Positions 9,672 to 18,481 of a stretch of DNA of 64,000 bases are shown in pieces. The notes under the pieces are model-generated. The model did no database searches. It was not told the origin of the DNA and was given only the letters and a program-made list of their open reading frames with translations. Within the stretch, counting starts at the first letter, position 1, and every line of letters begins with the position of its first letter. The stretch comes from Myxococcales bacterium (GTDB lineage Bacteria > Myxococcota_A > Polyangia > Nannocystales > Nannocystaceae), in the NCBI GenBank assembly GCA_020633295.1, contig JACKDW010000003.1:434001-498000 (forward strand). The letters are read 5' to 3'. The position numbers and the translations under genes are program-made.

Positions 9672-10307
9672 TCAGCGCAGCGGCGCCAGCTGCAGCTGGA
9701 TCTCGCGCGCCCAGCCCTCGATGTTTGAGACCGTCGACTCCAGCTCGCGCGGCGTCTCGGCCAGCGCCGCGACCGCGCGACACAGCCGCTGCCTCCCGAG
9801 CCGGACGCGGCTGTACACCGTCGCCTGCGGCACCTCGAGCAGCGCGGCGATCTCCGGGCCGCCGAGCCCCTCGAACAGCTTGAGCTCCAGCACGATCTGG
9901 TACTCGAGCGGGATCGCGCGCAGCCCGAGGATGAGCAGCTTGAGCTCGCGGCGGTGCTGGACCAGCGAGCTCATCGTCCCGGGCCCGAGGTCAGCCGCGC
10001 AGAGCTCGGCGAAGTCGTCGCGCTCGCGGGCGCGCTTGCTCTGCTTTCGGTAGTGCTCGCGGAGCGTGTTCATCGCGATGGCGAACAGGTAGCTGCGGAA
10101 GCTGCCGCGCGCGCTCGCGCGCGCCTTCGCGATCGTGCACGCGAGCAGCGTCTCCGCGAGCAGGTCTTCCGCGTCGGCGGGGTTCGCCACCTTGTTGCGA
10201 AAGAACCGTGAGAGCAGCCCGAAGTACCGCGTGATGATCTGGTTGCCAGCGTGCTTGTCGCCGTCGCGCCACGCCGCCACGAGCGTCCAATCATCCGTAG
10301 CGAGCAC
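9672..10307 (-). CDS. ECF-family RNA polymerase sigma factor
   Basis: The protein is about 211 residues. Region 2 is clear: a core-binding segment with DAEDLLAET and the helix FRSYLFAIAMNTLREHYRK. Region 4 has LRAIPLEYQIVLELKLFEGL followed by the helix-turn-helix PEIAALLEVPQATVYSRVRLGRQRL. A GTG at 10307 gives an N-terminus starting VLATDDW, as is common in this type; an ATG at 10340 would add 11 residues. The gene ends 21 bases before the large kinase, so the two are probably co-transcribed. Sigma factors paired with Ser/Thr kinases are known, and in some families phosphorylation activates the sigma factor. No anti-sigma gene is visible. Regulation by the neighbouring kinase is inference. 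Confidence 0.9.
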   Translation of the reverse strand: MLATDDWTLVAAWRDGDKHAGNQIITRYFGLLSRFFRNKVANPADAEDLLAETLLACTIAKARASARGSFRSYLFAIAMNTLREHYRKQSKRARERDDFAELCAADLGPGTMSSLVQHRRELKLLILGLRAIPLEYQIVLELKLFEGLGGPEIAALLEVPQATVYSRVRLGRQRLCRAVAALAETPRELESTVSNIEGWAREIQLQLAPLR

Positions 10308-10400
10308 CCGCCCACGATACCACGCGGACGCGGCGGCCACACCGAGGGGGCGAGCAGGCCGACGCGCGCCGGCGTGACGCCTCGGGTCGCGGTCGCGGCG

Positions 10401-11054
10401 CTACCGGTCCGCTCGCGTGAGCGCGGCGGTTTTTGCTGGCTCTTCGGCCAGCATGATCCGCGCGAGCGCTCGGTAGGCTCGGTGCGCTCGCGCGCGCAGA
10501 GCACTCGCACGCGACTCGAGCCGCCGCGCGACCTCGTCGAAGGGCAGCCCGCGGAGCTTGTGCAGTTTGATCACGGCGCGCTGGCCAGGGGGGAGCTTGG
10601 CCAGCGCGCGCCGCAGTCGCTGCTTGCGGAGCCCGTCGGACTCGAGCTCGATGCAGTGCGCCTCGAGCTCGGACGCGGGGTCGGGCAGCTCGAGATCGAC
10701 GTATCGACCTCGCATCGTCCGCCCGCAGCGTCGGAGCGCTCGCTCCGCCCGGGCGTGGTCGCGGGCCGTGTTGCGGACGATCGTCGTGAACCAGGCGACC
10801 ACCATCGCGTCGGATTGGGCGCGCGTTCGGTCGAACGAGCTGCGGCGCGCGTGGCACTTCATGAGCGCCTGCTGCACGATGTCCTCGGCCGTCGAGAGGT
10901 CATGGGTGAAGCTCCTGGCGACCCGAACGAGGCGCGGGTTGATCCGCGCGAGCAGGCTCGCGAAGGCGTGATGATCGCCGCAGAGGTAGTCGCGCATCAG
11001 CGCGTGGATCGAGCGCCGCTCGCCGGCCGCGTCACTCTCGGTGTTGCGTTTCAC
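10401..11054 (-). CDS. Second ECF-like sigma factor
   Basis: About 217 residues resemble an ECF sigma factor. Region 2 reads GDHHAFASLLARINPRL, then STAEDIVQQALMKCH and AWFTTIVRNTARDH. Region 4 reads LAKLPPGQRAVIKLHKLRGL followed by PFDEVARRL. The reading frame stays open far upstream, but the GTG at 11054 follows AGGAG and fits the family length; upstream translation is Arg-rich and unlike protein. The gene precedes the other sigma gene in the same direction, with about 90 bases between them. This second sigma may have belonged with the truncated kinase at 11620-11877 on the same strand upstream, before that kinase was destroyed (inference). Confidence 0.82.
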   Translation of the reverse strand: MKRNTESDAAGERRSIHALMRDYLCGDHHAFASLLARINPRLVRVARSFTHDLSTAEDIVQQALMKCHARRSSFDRTRAQSDAMVVAWFTTIVRNTARDHARAERALRRCGRTMRGRYVDLELPDPASELEAHCIELESDGLRKQRLRRALAKLPPGQRAVIKLHKLRGLPFDEVARRLESRASALRARAHRAYRALARIMLAEEPAKTAALTRADR

Positions 11055-11351
11055 TTCCAAACCACTCCTCGTGCCGCGCGCGATGAGCCCCACGCCGAGA
11101 CGCGCTGGCGCGTCGGCGTGGCGGTCGGGTCGCGCTGCGTCCGAAGGTGGAATGAGCTCCCGAGTCGCGATTATCATGACGGTCGGCGTTTTTCTTCGCA
11201 GGCGGTTTCGCGCGGAGCGGCCGGGTGTGGACGACGACCCGCGTCGGCTCCGTTGACGAGGTCCGACATGAGCGCGGCGGCGTCCGGCCCGGGCTGACGG
11301 CGCCGCGCTCGAGCGACGCGGAGCCGCAACGTCACACCCAACGCGCTCACG

Positions 11352-11559
11352 CGTCGGCTCGCCACGACCCAGCGCCGCGCGGGCCTCGAGACCTGCGGCC
11401 CTCACATCTTGCGTCATACGTTTTGCAGCCAGCTCGTGCTGCGGGCGTTCATGTGCGCACGATCCAGAAACTCGCACGACCGAGGTCTACATGCACCTCG
11501 TCAGCGAGGTGGAAGCGGACGCCAACCGGCGTCTGCGTGAAGATGAGGACGACGAGTAG
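11352..11559 (+). pseudogene. Decayed tyrosine recombinase (integrase), C-terminal relic
   Basis: Three short pieces in different frames line up in order with the C-terminal catalytic part of a phage-type integrase. The first is RRAGLETCGPHILRHTFCSQ (about 11373-11432), containing the box-II motif LRHTFCS. The second, in a shifted frame, is AGVHVRTIQKLA (about 11440-11480). The third, shifted again, is TEVYMHLVSEVEADANRR, ending at a stop at 11557-11559 and carrying the expected nucleophilic tyrosine in EVYMHL. The N-terminal half and the LGH box are missing. The order and spacing of the motifs make chance unlikely, but the gene cannot be functional. Confidence 0.8.
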
Positions 11560-11619
11560 TTTGGTACCCAGCGGGAACATCGATCCCGCCCAAATGAAGT
11601 TTGTAACGAATTTCGCCTC

Positions 11620-11877
11620 TTAGCCTGCCTTCACGGAGTGCGCCGCGTACACGACCCCCATCGCGCCGGCGCCGATGGGCTCGATGATGAGGTATCGCCC
11701 GAGGCGCGTCGGCGGCGGTCGGGTCTGCGCGCTGTCGGCGAGGCGCGTGTGCTCATGGGCTGGCGCGGACAGCTCCTCCACCGTCGCGCCGAGCGTCCTC
11801 GCCACGCCGATCGCGTCCTCGCGGGGGGCGTCCTCGCGCCTCGGCGCGGACGCGGCGAGCGTGCGGTCGAGCTCCAT
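11620..11877 (-). pseudogene. Ser/Thr kinase fragment cut off after the glycine loop
   Basis: The frame begins with ATG at 11877, gives about 57 residues of typical disordered kinase N-terminus, then LGRYLIIEPIGAGAMGVVYA, which is the start of a Hanks kinase domain. It then ends at a stop codon a few residues later, where the family would have the RDPEL...VALK segment. Everything from the ATP-binding lysine onward is absent. The break lies about 60 bases from the end of the integrase relic on the opposite strand, which suggests that insertion or deletion linked to that element destroyed the kinase. A non-catalytic peptide could still be made. Confidence 0.78.
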
Positions 11878-12370
11878 GAGCGCCGCATACTAGCGCACGC
11901 GCGGCGACGTCGGTCCGGTGCTCGTTGATGATTATGTCCATATCGTCATGTCATGTCGCGCGTTCGTGCTCGCTGCGGGCGAGCGCGGCGGGGCGCCAGC
12001 GCCCGACATTGAGCCGCTCACGGTGGCGCGCGTCGGCCGGTCGCTCTCGTGCTGCGCCAGCGCTCGTTTCGGCGTCAACGCGACGTGGCGGCACAACCCG
12101 CCGCGTGATCACCTCGCGCGCTGATCCGCTGAAAATTCCGCGGCGCGACCGCGGGTGCTCGTGGGCCCTCACGTACAGCGGGCGTGAGCTCGTGCGTCCG
12201 TCGCCGCAGTAACCATCGCGAGCGCGCGACCCAATAGGCGAAGCGCTTCGGCGTCTCGCGGCCGCGCGCCTCCGGTCGACGCGAATAGGTCAATCTGTAT
12301 CGAAAGTCATGTTCTCGGAAACATCCTGCGGCGCGCGGCGCAATTCACGTACCCGCGCCCGGAGATCCCG
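11878..12370. other. Intergenic region with one inverted repeat
   Basis: No convincing gene is seen in these roughly 490 bases. An inverted repeat ATGTT-CTCGGA-AACAT lies at 12309-12324, about 50 bases upstream of the lipoprotein start at 12371, in a locally AT-richer stretch where a promoter would be expected. Confidence 0.5.
12309..12324. promoter_or_regulatory. Inverted repeat upstream of lipoprotein gene
   Basis: Five-base arms ATGTT and AACAT are separated by six bases. The position, 47 bases before the start codon of the gene at 12371, would suit an operator or part of a promoter. The arms are short, so chance is possible. Confidence 0.3.
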
Positions 12371-13903
12371 ATGAACACTCGCTACCCGCTCCTCAGCCTC
12401 TGCCTGCTCCTCCCACTCGCCTGCGGTGACTCAGGCGTCGACTCGACAGGCACAGAGACCAGCTCAACGACGACGACCGACCAGGAGACCGGCACGACCG
12501 CACCCGCGACCTCCGCCGGCCCTTCGGCGATGACCGACGCGACCGTCACCGACGGCACTGACTCCGGCGACTCGACGACGAGCAGCGCCGGCGAGACCGT
12601 CACCGCGCCCGACCCCGTGTGCGGCGACGGCGAGATCAACGGCAACGACGAGTGCGACGACGGCCCCGACAACGCCGACGACGCCGCGTGCACGAGCGAG
12701 TGCCTGAACGCGGTGTGCGGCGACGGGCTCGTCCACGCGGGCGTCGAGGGCTGCGACGACGGCGATCAGAACGCCCCCGACGGCGCGTGCAAGCCCGACT
12801 GCATGCCGGCCATCTGCGGCGACGGCATGGTCCACGCGGGCGTCGAGGAGTGCGACGACGGCAACCCCAACAACAACGACCCGTGCCTCGACGACTGCAC
12901 GGCCGCGTCCTGCGGCGACGGCTTCGTCGGCCCCGGCGAGGGCTGCGACGACGGCAACATGATCGACGACGACCTGTGCACCAACGCGTGCACGCTGCCC
13001 GGCTGCGGCGACGGGATCCTGCAGGGCGACGAGGAGTGCGACGACGGCAACATGGAGGACACCGACGCGTGCACGAACGCGTGCACGAACGCGGTCTGCG
13101 GCGACTCCATCGTCCAGGAGGGCGTCGAGGAGTGCGACGACGGCGACGCCGAGAACGACGACGACTGCCTCGACAGCTGCGTCGCGGCGACCTGCGGCGA
13201 CGGCTTCGTGCAGGACGGCGTGGAGGAGTGCGACGACGCGAACATGGACGACACCGACGACTGCGTCGGCAACTGTCAGATCGCGGTCTGCGGCGACGGC
13301 TTCGTCCTGGCGGGCGTGGAGGAGTGCGACGACGGCAACGACGTCGACGACGACGAGTGCAGCAACGCCTGCATCTTGCCGCTGCCGACCGCGAGCTGCG
13401 CCGACCTGCTCTACAGCGAGAACGTGTGGGGCATGCAGGCCTCGGGCGTCGATCTGCGCGCGTGGACCAGCAGCACGCTGCACTTCATCGGCTGCGTGCC
13501 CGACGGCTGCCAGCCGAACACCTTTTACTGCAACTACGACGAGAACAACGAGATCCTCGAGTTCGGGACCAACTCGAACTCGGCGATGCGCGCCATGGTT
13601 GATCCCAACGACGCCAACGGCGACACGATGCCCAACAGCTACGGCGGCTGCTGTAACGGCCCGCTCGGGCTGTGCAACAGCCCCGACATGAACAACAACA
13701 ACGTCGCGGTGATGGGCGGCGGCACCAACGTCGAGTCGCTGTGCGACGCGCTCGGCTACCAGAACGGCCAGCTGCTCACGCACGTCAACAACAACAGCTG
13801 CCCCGAGCCCCACGTCACCGACGCGGAGGGCCAGGACTGGCAGTCTGACTTCCAGAGCGGCAGCGGCTGGGGCAAGGCCTACCAGTGCTCGACCTTCAAG
13901 TAG
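12371..13903 (+). CDS. Lipoprotein with eight myxobacterial disulfide repeats
   Basis: The 510-residue product begins with a lipoprotein signal peptide (lipobox LPLAC) and a Thr/Ser-rich linker. Eight Cys-rich units of 30-32 residues follow, each of the form CGDGxVxxGVEECDDGNxxxxDxCxxxC (DUF4215/Myxo_disulf_rpt type). The last 170 or so residues form a different Cys- and Asn-rich domain (CADLLYSENVW..., GGCCNGPLGLC) that I do not recognise. GGAG lies nine bases upstream of the ATG. Such repeats are thought to form rigid disulfide-bonded surface stalks; their ligands are unknown. Confidence 0.9.
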   Translation: MNTRYPLLSLCLLLPLACGDSGVDSTGTETSSTTTTDQETGTTAPATSAGPSAMTDATVTDGTDSGDSTTSSAGETVTAPDPVCGDGEINGNDECDDGPDNADDAACTSECLNAVCGDGLVHAGVEGCDDGDQNAPDGACKPDCMPAICGDGMVHAGVEECDDGNPNNNDPCLDDCTAASCGDGFVGPGEGCDDGNMIDDDLCTNACTLPGCGDGILQGDEECDDGNMEDTDACTNACTNAVCGDSIVQEGVEECDDGDAENDDDCLDSCVAATCGDGFVQDGVEECDDANMDDTDDCVGNCQIAVCGDGFVLAGVEECDDGNDVDDDECSNACILPLPTASCADLLYSENVWGMQASGVDLRAWTSSTLHFIGCVPDGCQPNTFYCNYDENNEILEFGTNSNSAMRAMVDPNDANGDTMPNSYGGCCNGPLGLCNSPDMNNNNVAVMGGGTNVESLCDALGYQNGQLLTHVNNNSCPEPHVTDAEGQDWQSDFQSGSGWGKAYQCSTFK

Positions 13904-14036
13904 GGCGCCGCTGACAGCCTCGCGGCCCCGCGGCGCGCGACGCCGACCGCCGGGCGCTCGCGCGCGGCCCCGCGAGCGCCGCGGACAGGTTGACGCCGCG
14001 CCTTGGGGGCGCGCGCGTCTGATAGGATGATCACGC

Positions 14037-15923
14037 ATGGAGCTCGCGCTGCTGACGATCGCGGCCGTCTTCGCGGCGCTCCCGCTCGCGCTCACCGGGC
14101 CGCGACGGCGGCTCGCGCTCCCTGTGCTCGTGGGCGCGGCGGCGCTCGCGGCCGGCATCGGGCTCGGGACGCTGGACGACGACGACGCGCCGCCGCAGCG
14201 CCCCGTCGAGGTGCGCGAGGACGGCTACGTCTCGTCCGACGCGTGTCAGTCGTGCCACCCCTCGGAGTACGCGAGCTGGCACGCGAGCTACCACCGCACG
14301 ATGACGCAGCTCGCCACGCCGGACGCGCTCGCCGGCGAGTTCGACGGCGTGGAGGTGGTGCTCTGGGGCCAGCGCTATCGCTTCGAACGCCGCGGCGATC
14401 AGCTGTGGGTCGACATGCCCGACCCCGAGTCGGGGCTCTCGAAGCCCCACCGCGCGCTCCCGCCGGACGCGGCCGATCGCGCGCCGCGAGTCGAGCGCCC
14501 CGTCGTGATGCTGACGGGCTCGCACCACTACCAGGTGCTCTGGGTCCCGCGCAGCATGGAGCCGGGCGCGCGCGAGCTGCTCAACCTGCGGATCGTCTAC
14601 CTCATCGGCGAGCGCCGCTGGATCCCGCGCTCGGCCGCGTTCCTCATGCCCCCGGAGATCCGGCAGGGCGTCGTGCCGTGGCACATGTCGTGCATCAAGT
14701 GTCACGCCACGCGCGGCCGCCCCGGCGTCGAGGCGGCGACGGACGTGATCGAGTTCGGCATCTCCTGCGAGGCCTGCCACGGCCCGGCCGAGGAGCACAT
14801 ACGCGTCAACCAGAACCCGCTGCGGCGCTACGCGAGGCACCTGACCGGCGGGCCAGACTCGAGCGTCACCAACCCCGCGCAGCTCGACCACGCGCGCGCC
14901 TCCCACGTGTGCGCGCAGTGCCACAGCATGCTCGCGATCCCCGACGCCGAGGACTACATCGCCCACGGGACGCGCTTCCGCCCCGGCCAGGACATCCACG
15001 AGACCTACCCGAACATCCGCGGCGAGGTGCTCAGCGACGAGCAGGCGCCCGAGCGCCTGTGGGGCGACGGCGACGCGCGCGTGACCGGCGGGGAGTGGGT
15101 CGGCATGAGCGGCTCGCGCTGCTTCACCGAGGGCGACCTCGCCTGCACGACCTGTCACTCGATGCACGACGCGCTCGACCCCGACGACCAGCTCGCGCGC
15201 GGGGCCGAGCGCGATGACGCCTGTCTCGAGTGCCATGACGCCGGGAGCTACCGAGACGCCGCGCACACCCACCACGCCGACGGCTCGCCGGGCAGCGCCT
15301 GCTACAACTGCCACATGCCGCACACCTCGTACGGCCTGCTCAAGGCGGTGCGCAGCCACCGCGTCGACAGCCCGGAGCTCGCGGGGTCCGAGCGCTCGCG
15401 CAAGCCCAACGCGTGCTCGCTGTGTCACCTCGACCGCACGCTCGCGTGGACGGCCGAGCAGCTCACGCGGCTCTACGGCCAGCCGCCCCGCGAGCTCGCG
15501 CCCGAGCACCACCAGATCGCCGAGGGCGTGCGCGTGCTGCTGCGCGGCGACGCCGGGCAGCGCGCGCTGATCGCCTGGGCGATGGGCTGGGCGCCCGCGC
15601 GCGCCGCCAGCGGCAGCGAGTGGATGGCGCCGTTCCTGACGCTCACGCTCAACGACCCTTACGACGCCGTGCGCCAGGTCGGGTTCCGCTCGCTGCGCAC
15701 CCTGCCTGGCTTTGAGGACATCGAGTTCGATCCGCTCGCGTCGCCCGAGCTCCGCGTCGAGCAGGCCAGCGACTTTATCCCGCGGTGGTTCGAATTGCAC
15801 CGCGACGCGCTCGGCGGGCTCCCACGCGAGCTGCTGCTCGACCCGACCGTCGGGCTGCGGATGCAGGAGATCGGCGCGCTGGTCCGGTCCCGCGACAACC
15901 GGCCGGTGATGCTCTCGGAGTAG
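14037..15923 (+). CDS. Octahaem c-type cytochrome
   Basis: The 628-residue protein has one or two hydrophobic N-terminal segments and then eight CXXCH haem-binding motifs: CQSCH, CIKCH, CEACH, CAQCH, CTTCH, CLECH, CYNCH and CSLCH. This layout resembles the cytochrome c554 and octahaem families, in which periplasmic multihaem proteins carry electrons or reduce nitrogen or sulfur compounds. The final 170 residues lack haem motifs and look helical, possibly HEAT-like. AGGA lies about eight bases before the ATG. No partner quinol oxidase or nitrogen-cycle gene is adjacent, so the redox partner is unknown. Confidence 0.92.
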   Translation: MELALLTIAAVFAALPLALTGPRRRLALPVLVGAAALAAGIGLGTLDDDDAPPQRPVEVREDGYVSSDACQSCHPSEYASWHASYHRTMTQLATPDALAGEFDGVEVVLWGQRYRFERRGDQLWVDMPDPESGLSKPHRALPPDAADRAPRVERPVVMLTGSHHYQVLWVPRSMEPGARELLNLRIVYLIGERRWIPRSAAFLMPPEIRQGVVPWHMSCIKCHATRGRPGVEAATDVIEFGISCEACHGPAEEHIRVNQNPLRRYARHLTGGPDSSVTNPAQLDHARASHVCAQCHSMLAIPDAEDYIAHGTRFRPGQDIHETYPNIRGEVLSDEQAPERLWGDGDARVTGGEWVGMSGSRCFTEGDLACTTCHSMHDALDPDDQLARGAERDDACLECHDAGSYRDAAHTHHADGSPGSACYNCHMPHTSYGLLKAVRSHRVDSPELAGSERSRKPNACSLCHLDRTLAWTAEQLTRLYGQPPRELAPEHHQIAEGVRVLLRGDAGQRALIAWAMGWAPARAASGSEWMAPFLTLTLNDPYDAVRQVGFRSLRTLPGFEDIEFDPLASPELRVEQASDFIPRWFELHRDALGGLPRELLLDPTVGLRMQEIGALVRSRDNRPVMLSE

Positions 15924-16060
15924 CGCCCGTCGCCCGGCGCGCGGCGGTTCAGGCTCCGCGCGCGGGATGCTCTTGGAGCCAGGTCTCGAGGGAGGCGCGA
16001 GCGCGACCCGATCGACTTCGAGACGGCGTCCTCGATCGACCTCGTGCGCCGCCCGGCTCG

Positions 16061-17395
16061 CTACACGAGCCGCCGCCGGAATTCCCGACGCAGCAGGACC
16101 CAGCTGAGGAGCGCCTGCAGCGTCGCGCTCGCCACCGAGATCCACCAGATCTGCCGCAGCTCGAAGCCTCCCTGGCCCGTGAGCCACAGGACCGGGAGCG
16201 CCACCGTCGCGAGGCGCACGGCGCCGGCGAGCAGCGCGGGCAGCGTGTTGCCCATCGCTTGAAACAGGCTCGAGTTCGTGAAGTTGATCCCCGCCGCCAG
16301 GAAGTTGATCGAGATGATCCGGAGGTAGTCGGCGCCGACCTCGATGACGCGCGGGTCGTCGTTGAAGCCCGCGACGAGCAGCTCAGGGCGCCACCGGCAC
16401 AGGGCCGTGAGCGCGAGCATGATGCAGGTGAGGTACAGGATCGAGACGCGGCCGGTCGAGCGCACGCGATCGAATTGCCGCGCGCCGAAATTCTGCCCGG
16501 CCACGGGCGCCGTGGCGAACGCGACCGCCAGCGCCGGCAGGAAGATCGCCTGCATGACGCGTGAGCCGATGCCGAAGCCCGCCTGCGCCTCGGGGCCGAA
16601 GGGGCGGATGGCCCAGTAGACCAGGGAGATGTAGACGAACATCAGCGCGAACTCGCCGCCGGGAGGCAGGCCGACCTTGAGGATCCGCCACCACGCGCGC
16701 AGGCGCGGGCGGATCAACGCGAGCTCGAAGGTCACGTAGCGCTCGAGCGCGCGGAAGTAGACCGTCATCATCACGACCGCGATCGCGACCGAGATCGTCG
16801 TCGAGAGCCCGGCGCCCACGAGCCCGAGCGGGACGCCCGTCAGCCAACCGGCGATCATGATGGGGGAGAGCAGCGCGTTGAGGGCGACGGTCGAGACCTG
16901 GACGACGATGGTGGGGTTGACGATCCCGGTGCCCCGGAGCGCCGACGCCATCGAGATCAACGCGAACTGCAGGCCCAGGCCCGGGAGGAACCAGTAGAGG
17001 TAGGTCGCGCCCGCCCGCGCCGTGGGCTGATCGGCGGCGAGCGAGCGCATGTAGAGCTCGGTGCACGTGTAGCCGAGCGCGAGCGTGATGAGCCCGAGCA
17101 GCGCGGCCATGACCAGGCTCTGGTTGAAGACGAGGTTGGCGTCCGCGCGATCCTTGCGACCGCTCGCCTGGGCGATCAACGCCATGGTCCCGACGCCGAG
17201 GGCCTGGGTTAGCGCCATGATCAGGAATTGCAGCGACCCCGCGGCGCTCAGCCCCGCGACCGCGACCTCGCCGAGCTGGCCGACGAAGTACAGATCGACC
17301 AGGTAGTAGAGGGTCTGAAAGACCATCCCGATCGCGATCGGGATGGAGAGCCTGAGGATGTGCCGGCCGATCGATCCCTGCGTCAGGTCCTGCAT
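16061..17395 (-). CDS. MATE-family multidrug/toxin exporter
   Basis: The 444-residue protein is hydrophobic throughout, with about 12 predicted membrane segments in two similar halves, as expected for MATE transporters (usual length about 450). The N-terminal half has IPIAIGMVFQTLYYLVD, a typical MATE start, and the second half has FGPEAQAGFGIGSRVMQ and VAGQNFGARQFDRV, matching the conserved GQNxGA motif. These inner-membrane antiporters export cationic compounds using a Na+ or H+ gradient. The gene stands alone between the cytochrome and a divergent oxidoreductase gene; the substrate cannot be read from sequence. Confidence 0.92.
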   Translation of the reverse strand: MQDLTQGSIGRHILRLSIPIAIGMVFQTLYYLVDLYFVGQLGEVAVAGLSAAGSLQFLIMALTQALGVGTMALIAQASGRKDRADANLVFNQSLVMAALLGLITLALGYTCTELYMRSLAADQPTARAGATYLYWFLPGLGLQFALISMASALRGTGIVNPTIVVQVSTVALNALLSPIMIAGWLTGVPLGLVGAGLSTTISVAIAVVMMTVYFRALERYVTFELALIRPRLRAWWRILKVGLPPGGEFALMFVYISLVYWAIRPFGPEAQAGFGIGSRVMQAIFLPALAVAFATAPVAGQNFGARQFDRVRSTGRVSILYLTCIMLALTALCRWRPELLVAGFNDDPRVIEVGADYLRIISINFLAAGINFTNSSLFQAMGNTLPALLAGAVRLATVALPVLWLTGQGGFELRQIWWISVASATLQALLSWVLLRREFRRRLV

Positions 17396-17598
17396 GCCGT
17401 GGAACTCTCGGCGGGCATGGTCGCGCGTTTCGACGCGCCGCGCTCCACCGCGCGTCGCCGCTTCCTCACGCGCCGGCCCTGCGGCGACTCCACGACCTCG
17501 CCCGCGGGCGGCGGGGCGCCGTTGACGGCGGCTGCGGGGACCGCTGAGGCCCGACCGTGACGCGCGCGGCGACCCGCGGATGATATCCCGGCCGAGTC

Positions 17599-18471
17599 AT
17601 GTCGCAGCCGCCGCGCGTCTTGGTGATCGGTCCCGCGAGCAAGGTCGGGGTCCACGTCGTCGAGCAGCTCGTCGCGCGCGGGTTGACCCCGCGCGTCGGG
17701 CTGCGCCAGCCGACGGCGACAGCGCGTGAGGATGTCATCCCGGTGCACTTCGACTTCGCGCGGCCGGCGAGCTTCGACGCCGCGGTCGACGGCGTCGACT
17801 CGCTGTTCGTGATGTGGCCGCCGGGCGCGGGCGCGATCAAGCGCAGCGTGCTCCGGCTGCTCGAGGTCGCGCGGGCCAAGGGCGCGCGCCGGGTCGTGTT
17901 CCTCTCGGTGTTCGGGGCGGGCTCCCTCCGCTTCCTGCCCCACGCGCAGGTCGAGCGCTGGCTCGCGCGCTCGGAGCTCGAGTACACGATCCTGCGAGCG
18001 GGCTACTTCATGCAGAACCTCAGCGCGACGCACCGCCAGGACGTCGTCGAGCGCGCGGAGGTGTTCGTCCCGGCCGGGCGCGGTCACCTCGCGCTCATCG
18101 ACACGCGCGACGTCGCCGCGGTCGCGGTCAAGGCGATGCTCGAGCCCGGTCACGCGCGGGCGATCTACGAGCTCACCGGCGGCGAGTCGCTCGACTTCTA
18201 CGAGGTCGCCGCGATCATGAGCGCCGCGCTCGGTCGACCGATCGTCTACCGCGCGCCGAGCCTCTGGAGCTTCGCGCGCCGCTGGCGTGGTCGCGCGCTC
18301 AGCCCCGGGATGATCGCGTTCATGGCGCTCGAGTACGCGTTCACGCGGCTCGATCGCTCAGGGCGCGTCACCGGAGACGTGGCGCGTGTCCTCGGACGTC
18401 CGCCGCTGCGCTTTCGCCAGTTCGTCGAGGATCACCGCGCGCGCTGGGCCGACGTCCAGCCCTCGCGCTGA
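17599..18471 (+). CDS. NmrA-like NAD(P)-binding protein
   Basis: The 290 residues form an atypical short-chain dehydrogenase fold. The N-terminus VLVIGPASKVGVHVVEQL is the dinucleotide-binding strand-loop-helix, with GPxxxVG in place of GxxGxxG. RVVFLSVFGAG and the phrase ILRAGYFMQNL are typical of NmrA/azoreductase-like proteins that bind NAD(P) and lack the catalytic Tyr-Lys pair. Members act as redox sensors or quinone/azo reductases. The gene is transcribed away from the MATE exporter and converges on the proline-rich protein gene, ending 10 bases before that gene's stop codon. Confidence 0.85.
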   Translation: MSQPPRVLVIGPASKVGVHVVEQLVARGLTPRVGLRQPTATAREDVIPVHFDFARPASFDAAVDGVDSLFVMWPPGAGAIKRSVLRLLEVARAKGARRVVFLSVFGAGSLRFLPHAQVERWLARSELEYTILRAGYFMQNLSATHRQDVVERAEVFVPAGRGHLALIDTRDVAAVAVKAMLEPGHARAIYELTGGESLDFYEVAAIMSAALGRPIVYRAPSLWSFARRWRGRALSPGMIAFMALEYAFTRLDRSGRVTGDVARVLGRPPLRFRQFVEDHRARWADVQPSR

Positions 18472-18481
18472 TCGGCGTGAT

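Noticed and set aside
10435..10452. Hairpin GCTGGC-TCTTCG-GCCAGC considered as a terminator
   Set aside because: It lies inside the sigma factor coding region, and on the transcribed strand it is followed by A residues, not T residues.
11918..12124. Small plus-strand open frame of 68 residues
   Set aside because: No ribosome site, no motif and composition typical of shadow frames in this GC-rich DNA.
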